NCBI GenBank assembly: GCA_009778535.1 | Contig: WRJP01000080.1 | Location: forward strand, 1-8,311 | Source: Propionibacteriaceae bacterium | Lineage (GTDB): Bacteria > Actinomycetota > Actinomycetes > Propionibacteriales > Propionibacteriaceae | DNA: 8,311 nucleotides | Direction of reading: 5' to 3' | Shown: positions 1-8,311 of the stretch, piece after piece | Layout: every line of letters begins with the position of its first letter | Position numbering within the stretch: the stretch's first letter is position 1 | The notes under the pieces: generated by a model | The model's input: the letters and a program-made list of their open reading frames with translations, nothing else | Told to the model about the DNA's origin: nothing | The model's database searches: none | Program-made: the position numbers and the translations under genes

Positions 1-83
1 CTCAACCTTTTTGGCGGCAGCCAGAAATTTCTTTTTTGCTGCAATAGCAAATGTTTCGACATGAGAGCTATAGGCTTAGTCCC

Positions 84-1927
84 ATGACTGACATGATGCA
101 GCTTGCTGGCGATTTTGCGTTGCCCACTCACGATGAATGGGAAGGCGAAGTGCTGAAGATAATGAACCGTGGGCGACCGGCCGGAAAAGAACTTGACATT
201 GAGCAGGCTCTTGCGCGTTTGCGCTACACCAGCGTTGATCAACTGACGATTGATCCGCTCTACGACAGCTATGATCCACAGTTGGGATACCCAGGGGTAG
301 CGCCTTTTACCCGGGGTACGACTGTGAAAAATGGCGATATGGATTCTTGGGATGTTCGGGCGTTGCATGAAGACCCGGATGTGGAGTTCACGAACCAAGA
401 AATATTGAACGATCTGGAACGTGGCGCCACCTCGCTTTGGCTGCGCATCGATCCGGATGCCATCGCTGCCGAAAACCTCAAGGCGGTATTAGCTGGGGTG
501 AATCCAAACCTGATATCCATCTGTGTTAGCTCCTACACCGACCAAGAATCCGCAGCGAGAGCCTTGGCGGCATATTGCAAGGCGGAAGGTGTTGGAAGCG
601 GGAATTTCGGTCTGGATCCCATAGGCTTTTCGGCTGGCTTAGACCGTGACCTGGACGCGAACTCCTTGACGCAATGGGTAAAGACAGCCGCGGAATTGCC
701 GAAGTTTAAGGCCATCACCGTGGATTTGCTGCCATACCACAATGCTGGTGCCGGAGATGTTTTGGAGTTGGCGGTAGCTGCCGCCACTGGCCTGGAATAT
801 CTGCGGATTCTCTCAGGCGCGGGGCTTAGCGTCACAGACGCTGCAAATCAAATTGAGTTCCGACTCGTGGCCAATGCCGATCAGTTCACTTCGATTGCCA
901 AATTACGCGCTTTCCGCAAGGTTTGGTCGCGGATTACGCAGGAATGTGCCGAACCGGTTGGGGCGGTAATCCATGCTGTTACCAGTTGGCGAATGCTGAC
1001 CCGTGACGACCCCTATGTGAACCTGCTTCGCAACACGATAGCTACCTTCGGGGCGGCGGTCGGCGGAGCTGAGGCGATTACGGTACTGCCATTCGACGCG
1101 GCACACGGTTTGCCCACCAACTTTTCGCGTCGGCTGGCTCGAAATATCCAGCTACTAGCTGACGAAGAAGCTGGCATCGGCAGAGTTAATGATCCGGCCG
1201 GTGGGTCATACTTCGTAGAGAACTACACTGACGAGATCGCAGCCAGCACCTGGGCGTTGTTCCAGCAGATTGAAGCTGCTGGGGGAATCGTTGCGGCGCT
1301 AAGTAGCGGGTTCGTCACCGAAAAAGTCGCTGAAGTCAATGCCGAACGTGCCAAGCGGATTGCAACTCGAAAGTTGCCTATCACCGGTGTTTCGATGTTC
1401 CCACGCGAGGAGGAGTTGACCCTTGAGACTCGTCCGCGCCCAACCGGTGCAACTGCTGACGGAAAGATGTCTAAGGGCTGGCTGGCGTGGAGCAGAGACT
1501 CAGAAGTTTTTGAGGCGCTACGTGATCGGGCTAGCGCCTGCGATCCGCAGCCGTCAGTTTGGCTGGCATGTTTGGGAGAAAGGCGTGATTTCGGGGGGCG
1601 TGAAGGGTTTACAAAGCCGCTGCTAGCTGTTGCCGGGATTACCCAACAAAGCTCTGAGGGCGGCACAGCCGAAGAAATCGTCGCGCAAGTCAAATCCGCA
1701 GGCGCAAAGTTTGTGGTGTTGGCCTCATCAGCCAAGGTTTACGCTGAACAAGCGATCCAGGTCGCTAAAGCCTTGAAAGCTGCTGGAGTTGAAACGATTT
1801 ACATTGCTGGCCGGAAGGCTGAGACTGGCAGTGCTGAAGCCGACGGGGTGATCGATGGAGAAATCTTCGATGGAATGGATGTGGTCGCATTCCTCTCCTT
1901 AGCGCTGGACAAGATTGGAGCCGAAAA

Positions 1928-1931
<4 letters not shown>
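84..1931 (+). CDS. mutA: methylmalonyl-CoA mutase small (beta) subunit MutA
   Basis: This is the non-catalytic partner of MutB in the cytoplasmic heterodimer that interconverts succinyl-CoA and methylmalonyl-CoA. Counting from the ATG at 84 it has 615 residues, close to the roughly 638 of Propionibacterium MutA. An N-terminal TIM-barrel-like mutase domain includes PGVAPFTRGTT at about 70-80, ITSWR-like TSWRMLTRDDPYVN near 300-313 and NDPAGGSYFVE at 369-379. A C-terminal cobalamin-binding-like domain starts near residue 490. There the catalytic DxHxxG is replaced by DFGGREGF (502-509), so there is no cobalt-ligating histidine, as expected for this subunit. The frame is open back to an ATG at 51, but the protein similarity I recall begins near LAGDF, so ATG 84 or ATG 93 is more likely. 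None has a strong Shine-Dalgarno sequence; only a weak AGG lies about nine bases before 84. The stop overlaps the mutB start. The family call is secure; the exact start is not. Confidence 0.95.
1917..1920 (+). promoter_or_regulatory. ribosome binding site of mutB
   Basis: GGAG lies seven bases before the mutB ATG, inside the last codons of mutA. With the ATGA stop/start overlap it fixes the mutB start at 1928 and suggests translational coupling, giving equal amounts of the two subunits. Confidence 0.75.
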
Positions 1932-4123
<2,192 letters not shown>

Positions 4124-4133
4124 GGGTTTCTTA

Positions 4134-4159
4134 CCTCAGCATTTTGCTCTCTGCTGGGG
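4134..4159 (+). terminator. candidate terminator hairpin after mutAB
   Basis: Eleven bases after the mutB stop, CCTCAGCA (4134-4141) can pair with TGCTGGGG (4152-4159), giving eight pairs with one G-T wobble and a ten-base loop. No U-tract follows, so it could be a weak or factor-assisted terminator, or only an mRNA 3' end stabiliser. Its position at the end of the operon is the main support. Confidence 0.35.
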
Positions 4160-4189
4160 AGAAGGCGCTGCTGTGATGAGTGGAAGCTC

Positions 4190-4220
4190 TTGATAGACCA
4201 CGGCAAGTTCTTGTTATGAG
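4190..4220 (+). promoter_or_regulatory. weak candidate promoter of the lipoprotein gene
   Basis: TTGATA at 4190-4195 matches the -35 consensus at five of six bases. TATGAG at 4215-4220 matches the -10 consensus at four of six, with a long 19-base spacer. A separate promoter is plausible because the gene is 127 bases from mutB and unrelated in function. Matches of this quality also occur by chance. Confidence 0.25.
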
Positions 4221-4224
4221 AACT
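4206..4224. promoter_or_regulatory. perfect inverted repeat, possible operator
   Basis: AGTTCT (4206-4211) and AGAACT (4219-4224) are perfect inverted copies separated by TGTTATG. The element overlaps the spacer and -10 of the candidate promoter and ends 26 bases before the lipoprotein start codon. This is where a repressor dimer would block transcription. It could instead be a small RNA hairpin; only the symmetry is observed. Confidence 0.35.
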
Positions 4225-4239
4225 GTGGTGAATCCCGAT

Positions 4240-4244
4240 AGGAG
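4240..4244 (+). promoter_or_regulatory. ribosome binding site of the lipoprotein gene
   Basis: AGGAG sits six bases before a GTG codon at 4251 and decides that start. The overlapping ATG at 4249 runs straight into a stop (ATG TGC TGA), so the GTG is the usable start. Confidence 0.75.
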
Positions 4245-4250
4245 TGTGAT

Positions 4251-5249
4251 GTGCTGAAGAGGTTAAAGTTGTTGCTAGCGGCGATTGTGCTTCTTAGTCT
4301 GTCTGCTGGTTGTGTTGGTGAACCTCCTGTGTCTGATAAAGATTCGATCACACTGGTCATTCCGTATGTAACTGAGGGCAGCGGTGCTTCAATAAACACG
4401 ATTGGTCGACTGCTGGGTGCGCACTTGGAAGAAACACTAGGAGTTCGAATCCAGGTTCTCAGTGCTGATACACCGTACTCTGGCGGTTGGAAAGGCATTC
4501 TGCGCTTGCTTGGCGCCGCGCCAGATGGAAAGACTCTATTGCTCGCGGCGGGATATCACTTCACAATTGGTTCCCAAACTCAAAGTGATTTCGATCCATT
4601 TGATTTGACGTTTATTGCATCAACGCATGAATCTGCACTGGGGCGTTTTGTTCGCGCCGACTCACAGTTTAATACATTGGAAGATTTGATAGCTTTTGGT
4701 CAGGTTGAAGGAAATAGAGTCCCTGAGGTTCAAAATGGAATAGGTTTCATTGCCAGCCATCTGCTTTCTGAAGCTGTCGGTGGATTTAACTATTTGGATC
4801 TTCCCATTGACGGACACGTTGATTCGGTGGCGTACCTAGCAGAAGACATTTATTATGTGAAAATGGCTCATGGTTCGGTTGCCGAAGCGTTGCCATTTTT
4901 GGAAGCTGGCCTAGTTCGTCCGCTCTTAATCGAGTCTGAGAATTGGCCGGACAATCTAGTACCTTCCGGTGTCCCTACCAGCGGCGATGTTCCTTCGACT
5001 AAAGATTTGTATGGCTATTCAGTTACGGAGTCAGCACTGTTATTAGCGCCGCCTGGATTGCCTGAAGAAACCAGAATAAGGCTAGAGCAGGCTGTGGAGG
5101 CTGCCCTTGCCGACCCGCAAGTATTTGAGGAAATGTCGAAGACTGGCGAGATTATCCGCTTCATGTCAGGAGCGCAAGCTAGAACGTACACTAAGCAAGT
5201 CGCTGATATGTACACACCAGTACTTGAGTACTTTGGCTATCTCGAATAA
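4251..5249 (+). CDS. TctC/Bug-family solute-binding lipoprotein
   Basis: This 332-residue protein is probably an extracytoplasmic substrate-binding protein anchored to the membrane by lipid. The N-terminus has a KRLK positive patch, a hydrophobic stretch (about 5-16) and the lipobox LSAGC with the lipidated cysteine at 21. The mature part follows the TctC (tripartite tricarboxylate transporter receptor) pattern. It has a first beta strand ITLVIPYVTEGSG (33-45), IGRLLGAHLEETLG (51-64), the typical APDGKTLLLAAG (90-101), and a C-terminal APPGLPEETRIRLEQAVEAALADPQVFEEM (266-295). Length fits the family (about 320). Family members bind citrate, other carboxylates, aromatic acids or nicotinate-like compounds; the ligand here cannot be read from sequence. 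The usual TctA and TctB membrane genes are absent from the window, so it is an orphan receptor or works with a distant permease. Base composition is locally lower in G+C than its neighbours (21 of 60 at 4561-4620, versus 32 of 60 in a mutB sample at 3481-3540), which may point to separate acquisition. Confidence 0.8.
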   Translation: MLKRLKLLLAAIVLLSLSAGCVGEPPVSDKDSITLVIPYVTEGSGASINTIGRLLGAHLEETLGVRIQVLSADTPYSGGWKGILRLLGAAPDGKTLLLAAGYHFTIGSQTQSDFDPFDLTFIASTHESALGRFVRADSQFNTLEDLIAFGQVEGNRVPEVQNGIGFIASHLLSEAVGGFNYLDLPIDGHVDSVAYLAEDIYYVKMAHGSVAEALPFLEAGLVRPLLIESENWPDNLVPSGVPTSGDVPSTKDLYGYSVTESALLLAPPGLPEETRIRLEQAVEAALADPQVFEEMSKTGEIIRFMSGAQARTYTKQVADMYTPVLEYFGYLE

Positions 5250-5277
5250 CTCCCAGACGTGGAGCCTTCGCTTGCGC

Positions 5278-5369
5278 GGTTTCGACCTTTGGGATTTCGA
5301 TACGGCCTTCAGCCTACTCAATCTGCTAGCGCAGTTTCGATACACAAACCTGTGGTTTGCACCCAACCA
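5278..5369. repeat. two degenerate units of a GTTTCGATAC-type intergenic repeat
   Basis: The gap between convergent genes holds TTTCGATACGGC...CTACTCAA at 5295-5321 and GTTTCGATAC...CCCAACCA at 5334-5369, with a third fragment GGTTTCGAC at 5278-5286. The centre of the second unit forms a hairpin, CAAACC (5345-5350) with GGTTTG (5354-5359) around TGT. From memory, elements reading GTTTCGATAC, stem-loop, TACTCAACCA are common between genes in many actinobacteria. These copies are imperfect. They may act as a bidirectional transcription stop between the lipoprotein gene and the ECF operon, but no U-tract supports this. Confidence 0.5.
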
Positions 5370-5370
5370 T

Positions 5371-5390
5371 CGGGTACCGGCGGCAACCCG
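5371..5390. terminator. small hairpin near the convergent 3' ends
   Basis: CGGGT (5371-5375) pairs with ACCCG (5386-5390) across a ten-base loop, 16 bases beyond the end of the S-component gene read on the minus strand. Five pairs without a T-run is weak evidence; it is listed because it lies just where the minus-strand operon should terminate. Confidence 0.2.
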
Positions 5391-5405
5391 CAGGAGAGGC
5401 TGGGC

Positions 5406-6278
5406 TTAGCCAGCGTGGTGAGGCTGGTGGAACTTGACTGCGGGGTGGAAGTTGGCGCGGCGGATGGTACGGCGGAAGGCCGCTAACACTGGGGAGCCGA
5501 CCAGTATTAGTAATGCTGAGTTGGTGATGGCGCGCCCTGTGTCCCACACGGCTGTAGAGGTGAAGAGAGTAAACCAGAAGAAGCGCTTGAGGTTGTCCAG
5601 CAAAGCTCCCCCCGGGATATAGGACAGCTCGGTGGTATCACCTTCCGTCGCCCCTAGGACGTAGGGCCAGAACCACAGATTCATCATCGCTCCAAAAAGG
5701 TAGGCAACGATAATCCCATAGCACACCAGCATGGCGATTTCAGCTAATCCGCGAATCGCACGACCAAAGCAGCGTTGCGGCAGCAAACCTGCTCCCATTC
5801 CTATCCAGGCTGATGCGAGCATTTGGAAGGGCATCCAGGGGCCGACCCCTGCGGTCAACAACGCCGAAGCAAAGATCGAGGTGCACCCCAACACGAAACC
5901 AAAACCTGGCCCGAATACGCGTCCGGCCAAAATCAACAGAAAGAAAACCACCTCTACGCCGCCAGCTCCAGCGCCCAAGGGTCGCAGCGCCGCATTTACG
6001 GCACTGAGGACACCCAAGATAGCCAGAGTTTTCGCGTCCATCCCTTTTTCTGAAAGTTGCGCGAGAACTAGGAAGAACAACAAAGGGAGAATCAAAATAA
6101 AAAGCAGGGGAGCGGCGACTAGCTGCGCGCTTTCCCCATGCGAGCTACCCGCAGTTGGTACCCCAGCAAAAAAAGGCCAGCCGAACATCACCAATCCGGT
6201 GAACGTCAACACCGTCAACATCAGTGCGGATTTCCACTCCAGCCGTAGTGGTTGATCTGGCGATAGCTCGCGCTTCAT
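5406..6278 (-). CDS. ECF transporter S component (substrate-binding membrane subunit)
   Basis: This 290-residue, very hydrophobic protein is most likely the substrate-specific subunit of the energy-coupling factor transporter encoded by the same operon. Hydrophobic segments lie near residues 17-37, 53-73, 84-100, 108-128, 132-145, 151-166, 178-205 and 249-268. The conserved-looking core is LRPLGAGAGGVEVVFFLLILAG (98-119), GRVFGPGFGFVLG (119-131) and GVGPWMPFQML (144-154), which I associate with a family of actinobacterial ECF S proteins. The N-terminal third, with two extra segments, is longer than a minimal six-helix S component of about 180-200 residues. The start at 6278 is supported by a four-base ATGA overlap with the ATPase gene and by a GAGGG upstream. 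The substrate is not readable from the sequence. Cobalamin is a tempting guess because mutAB lies beside it, but thiamin, other vitamins or a metal remain possible. Confidence 0.8.
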   Translation of the reverse strand: MKRELSPDQPLRLEWKSALMLTVLTFTGLVMFGWPFFAGVPTAGSSHGESAQLVAAPLLFILILPLLFFLVLAQLSEKGMDAKTLAILGVLSAVNAALRPLGAGAGGVEVVFFLLILAGRVFGPGFGFVLGCTSIFASALLTAGVGPWMPFQMLASAWIGMGAGLLPQRCFGRAIRGLAEIAMLVCYGIIVAYLFGAMMNLWFWPYVLGATEGDTTELSYIPGGALLDNLKRFFWFTLFTSTAVWDTGRAITNSALLILVGSPVLAAFRRTIRRANFHPAVKFHQPHHAG

Positions 6279-7930
6279 CGGGTGCCCTCACTTTGGAGCG
6301 CTTGACCAACCTGATACGGTGTCAGCCAACGCTGCGGATAAAGTACCTTGGCCACCTGCGGGGCAAAGAGTGCCGAAGTTCCCAATACCGTCGCTGCTGC
6401 GTCAGCTTGGATCACTTCTCCGGTGGCCATCACGATAATCCGATCTGCGACAGCCGCAGCAAATTCAACATCATGGGTTACCACACCCACTGCGCGTCCC
6501 TGGGCGGCCATCTCCGCCAGAATCTGGGCAAGGGTGGCTTTGGCCGGATAGTCCAAACCGCGGGTTGGTTCATCAAGCAATATGACCGCAGGTTCGGAAG
6601 TCAACTGGATGGCTAACACCAAGGCCAGCTTTTGCCCCTCCGACAAATCGTGGGGATGAGTTGCTGGATCAACATGTGGAGCCAATGCTTCAAAAATTCG
6701 ATGGCACAGTCCCAGCTCACAGCCGTTCTCCGCATCAGCTCCCTGACATTCGGCGGCCACACTGGACAGATAGAGCAGATCGGCGGCGGTCTGTGGAACT
6801 AGGCGTACGAAGTGGCGTATCTGCTTAGCTGACAGTTTCTCTAAAGAGGTGCCATTCACGGAAAAACTACCCGTTACTAGGGGCAACAAACCAGTGACAG
6901 CCCACAGCAGGGAGGACTTTCCTGATCCGTTGCGTCCCATCACGACCGTAATCATTCCGGCGGGAACTTCAAGCGATACGTTCTTGAGAGCTAAGGTACG
7001 CCCATATGCCAGCGTCAAGTTGTTCACTACTAATCCGCCAACGCAGGTAGGCTCACCCAACCGTACCGACGACTTTCCTTCTGCGGGCGGAACCCGCCCA
7101 TATTGATCGGGATCGTGGTTTGCAACCGTAGCGCGCAACTGGTCAGCGAACTGGCGGGCTTCACGCACCGACAGCGGCACCTGGTCGAATCCGGCTTTGC
7201 GCCCCAGTTCCACCACCGGCGGTATCAGCGGGCTGGCCGCCATGATCGTGCGGGTCTGGCCGGAGATGATCGACCCGTCTGGTTGCAACAGAACCATCTG
7301 GTCGGCATAACTGGCAACTCGCTCTAGGCGATGCTCGGCTATCACAACTGTGAGCCCAAGATCGTGTACCAAACGTAACAGCGCTGCCAAAACATCTTCG
7401 GCAGAAACCGGGTCTAAGGCCGAGGTTGGCTCATCCAGCACGAGTGTTCTTACCCCTGCTGCTAACACAGCGCCAATAGCCACTCGCTGTTGCTGGCCTC
7501 CCGACAGGGTACGCAACCCACGCCGTCGTAGCTCGGCAAGACCCAGGATATCCAAGGTTTCCTCAACTCTGGTTCGCATCATCGCCGGATGAATGCCCAG
7601 TTGTTCCATGCCGTAGGCCAACTCCTCCTCAACAGTGTCCATGACGAAACCAGCCAGGGGATCCTGTGCGACTACCCCGACCAGATGTGCAAGCTCCCGT
7701 GGCGGGTGATCGGCAGTGTTGAGGCCGTCAATGATGACCTGTCCGCTGAGTTCTCCACCGGTGAAATGCGGTACGTGGCCGTTGATAGCTCCCAGTAGCG
7801 TCGATTTACCCGATCCAGTACGTCCAGCAATCAGAACCAGTTGCCCCTCGGCAAGGGTGAGATTGATGTCGCGGAGAATAAATGGCGATTGTGGAGTGTA
7901 GCGGATCGAAACGTTCTCAAAGACGATCAT
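6275..7930 (-). CDS. ECF transporter ATPase, two fused ABC domains (EcfA1-EcfA2 type)
   Basis: This 551-residue cytoplasmic protein carries both nucleotide-binding domains of an ECF transporter on one chain and should power uptake through EcfT and the S component. Domain 1 (about 1-245) has Walker A GRTGSGKST (36-44), Q-loop Q89, signature LSGGQ (142-146), Walker B LVLDE (163-167) and switch H200. Domain 2 (about 298-540) has Walker A GRNGSGKSS (332-340), Q-loop Q380, signature LSEGQ (429-433), Walker B ILLDE (450-454) and switch H486. A linker of about 50 residues joins them. All catalytic elements are present in both halves, so both sites look able to hydrolyse ATP. The second signature reads LSEGQKLALVLA and lacks the QQR that follows in domain 1, a mild asymmetry. 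Fused ATPases are usual in actinobacterial dedicated ECF systems, whereas Firmicutes keep two genes. The gene overlaps EcfT by 14 bases and the S component by four. Confidence 0.95.
   Translation of the reverse strand: MIVFENVSIRYTPQSPFILRDINLTLAEGQLVLIAGRTGSGKSTLLGAINGHVPHFTGGELSGQVIIDGLNTADHPPRELAHLVGVVAQDPLAGFVMDTVEEELAYGMEQLGIHPAMMRTRVEETLDILGLAELRRRGLRTLSGGQQQRVAIGAVLAAGVRTLVLDEPTSALDPVSAEDVLAALLRLVHDLGLTVVIAEHRLERVASYADQMVLLQPDGSIISGQTRTIMAASPLIPPVVELGRKAGFDQVPLSVREARQFADQLRATVANHDPDQYGRVPPAEGKSSVRLGEPTCVGGLVVNNLTLAYGRTLALKNVSLEVPAGMITVVMGRNGSGKSSLLWAVTGLLPLVTGSFSVNGTSLEKLSAKQIRHFVRLVPQTAADLLYLSSVAAECQGADAENGCELGLCHRIFEALAPHVDPATHPHDLSEGQKLALVLAIQLTSEPAVILLDEPTRGLDYPAKATLAQILAEMAAQGRAVGVVTHDVEFAAAVADRIIVMATGEVIQADAAATVLGTSALFAPQVAKVLYPQRWLTPYQVGQALQSEGTR
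6285..6289 (-). promoter_or_regulatory. ribosome binding site of the S-component gene
   Basis: Read on the minus strand, GAGGG lies six bases before the ATG at 6278, within the last codons of the ATPase gene. It supports this start and coupled translation. Confidence 0.6.
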
Positions 7931-8311
7931 GGGCTCGCTCCTCGACTGGTGCAGGTTGCTGCGGTGAATCCAAGACTTCCGGAGCCGGAGCCAAGATCGC
8001 CGGAAGGATGAGTACGACCACTGCTGCCAACGCCCAGGCCGAGACCGGTGGCCATCCCAGAGGCTGTACTGCGGGATGAAGCACCTGGATTTGTGTAGCT
8101 CCCACCGCGAAAATGCCGATACAGGCCGCGATTCCCGAGCCTAAAACCAACCATTCCGGTGCAGCCATTGGATCAGGACGGTAACGAGTGCGCTGCACTC
8201 GCCTACCCGATAACCGCAAGCCGATCAATCCGGCCAGCCCTCCGGTAACTATCATTGGGACTCCCATCCAAGGCGGTGTAGTCCCAGTGTCTAGGAGTCC
8301 GTAAACTCCGA
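7917..8311 (-). CDS. ECF transporter transmembrane component T (EcfT), C-terminal part, cut by window edge
   Basis: The reading frame is open to the right edge, so only the last 130 or so residues are seen and the true start lies outside. The ATG at 8267 is internal: upstream codons continue without a stop (VYGLLDTGTTPPW). The visible part has a hydrophobic segment GVPMIVTGGLAGLIGLRLSG, then the charged stretch RRVQRTRYRPDP followed by PEWLV. Two more hydrophobic segments (LGSGIAACIGIFAVGA and VSAWALAAVVVLILPAIL) and a polar proline-rich tail follow. RTRYRPDP plus PEWLV is a pattern I associate with actinobacterial CbiQ/EcfT proteins, which couple the ATPase to the S component in the membrane. 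The position directly before a fused EcfA, with a 14-base overlap, supports the call. The Ala-Arg-Gly coupling motifs of EcfT would lie outside the window and could not be checked. Confidence 0.75.
   Translation of the reverse strand, partial: GVYGLLDTGTTPPWMGVPMIVTGGLAGLIGLRLSGRRVQRTRYRPDPMAAPEWLVLGSGIAACIGIFAVGATQIQVLHPAVQPLGWPPVSAWALAAVVVLILPAILAPAPEVLDSPQQPAPVEERAHDRL
7938..7943 (-). promoter_or_regulatory. ribosome binding site of the fused ATPase gene
   Basis: Read on the minus strand, GAGGAG lies seven bases before the ATG at 7930, inside the end of the EcfT frame. It is the strongest Shine-Dalgarno in the operon and fixes the ATPase start. Confidence 0.75.

Noticed and set aside
1223..1735. 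Long minus-strand open frame (170 codons) inside mutA
   Set aside because: It lies fully opposite a well-supported MutA coding sequence, is rich in Ser, Ala and Pro as antisense frames are, and shows no recognisable domain.
4124..4250. Possible small gene or riboswitch in the mutB-lipoprotein gap
   Set aside because: The only short frames end after a few codons, and the 127 bases are too short and lack the conserved boxes of a cobalamin riboswitch.
5107..5409. Plus-strand frame overlapping the lipoprotein 3' end and running into the repeat region
   Set aside because: It starts inside the lipoprotein gene in another frame, crosses the intergenic repeats and has no family resemblance.
5731..6255. 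Plus-strand open frame (174 codons) opposite the S-component gene
   Set aside because: It is a Pro, Lys, Arg and Ala-rich shadow of a membrane protein gene. The minus strand gives a coherent hydrophobic protein with overlapping operon neighbours.
8154..8267. ATG at 8267 as the true start of a short membrane protein
   Set aside because: The frame stays open past this ATG to the window edge, and the upstream residues continue the EcfT-like pattern, so the gene is cut by the window and does not begin here.

Overview
The window looks like a piece of an actinobacterial chromosome of intermediate G+C. The strongest pointer is MutB. Its catalytic residues fall at the same positions as in the classical Propionibacterium shermanii enzyme (Y89, R207, H244, K604, D608, H610), and the text around them is very close to what I remember of that protein. 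The transporter proteins downstream are also of actinobacterial type. A propionate-forming or propionate-using relative of Propionibacteriaceae is a reasonable guess. The genus cannot be named from this sequence alone.

Layout. Positions 84-4123 on the plus strand hold mutA and mutB, which overlap by four bases and encode the two subunits of adenosylcobalamin-dependent methylmalonyl-CoA mutase. A 127-base gap follows, with a candidate terminator hairpin, a weak promoter and a perfect inverted repeat. Next, still on the plus strand, is a single lipoprotein gene (4251-5249) of the TctC/Bug solute-binding family, without TctA or TctB membrane genes in view. The 156-base gap at 5250-5405 separates convergent genes and carries two degenerate units of a short interspersed repeat of actinobacterial type. 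From 5406 to the right edge, the minus strand carries an energy-coupling factor (ECF) vitamin or metal transporter operon. In transcription order this is EcfT (cut by the window edge), a two-domain fused EcfA ATPase and an S component, each overlapping the next.

How the parts may work together. MutAB interconverts succinyl-CoA and methylmalonyl-CoA and cannot work without cobalamin. ECF transporters take up vitamins, and some take up cobalamin, so an attractive but unproven reading is that the minus-strand operon feeds the cofactor of the plus-strand enzyme. The lipoprotein may capture an organic acid linked to the same pathway, but its partner permease is not here. No RNA gene, CRISPR array, insertion sequence or phage gene was seen. 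I did not find a convincing unknown system; the main open questions are the substrates of the two transport components.
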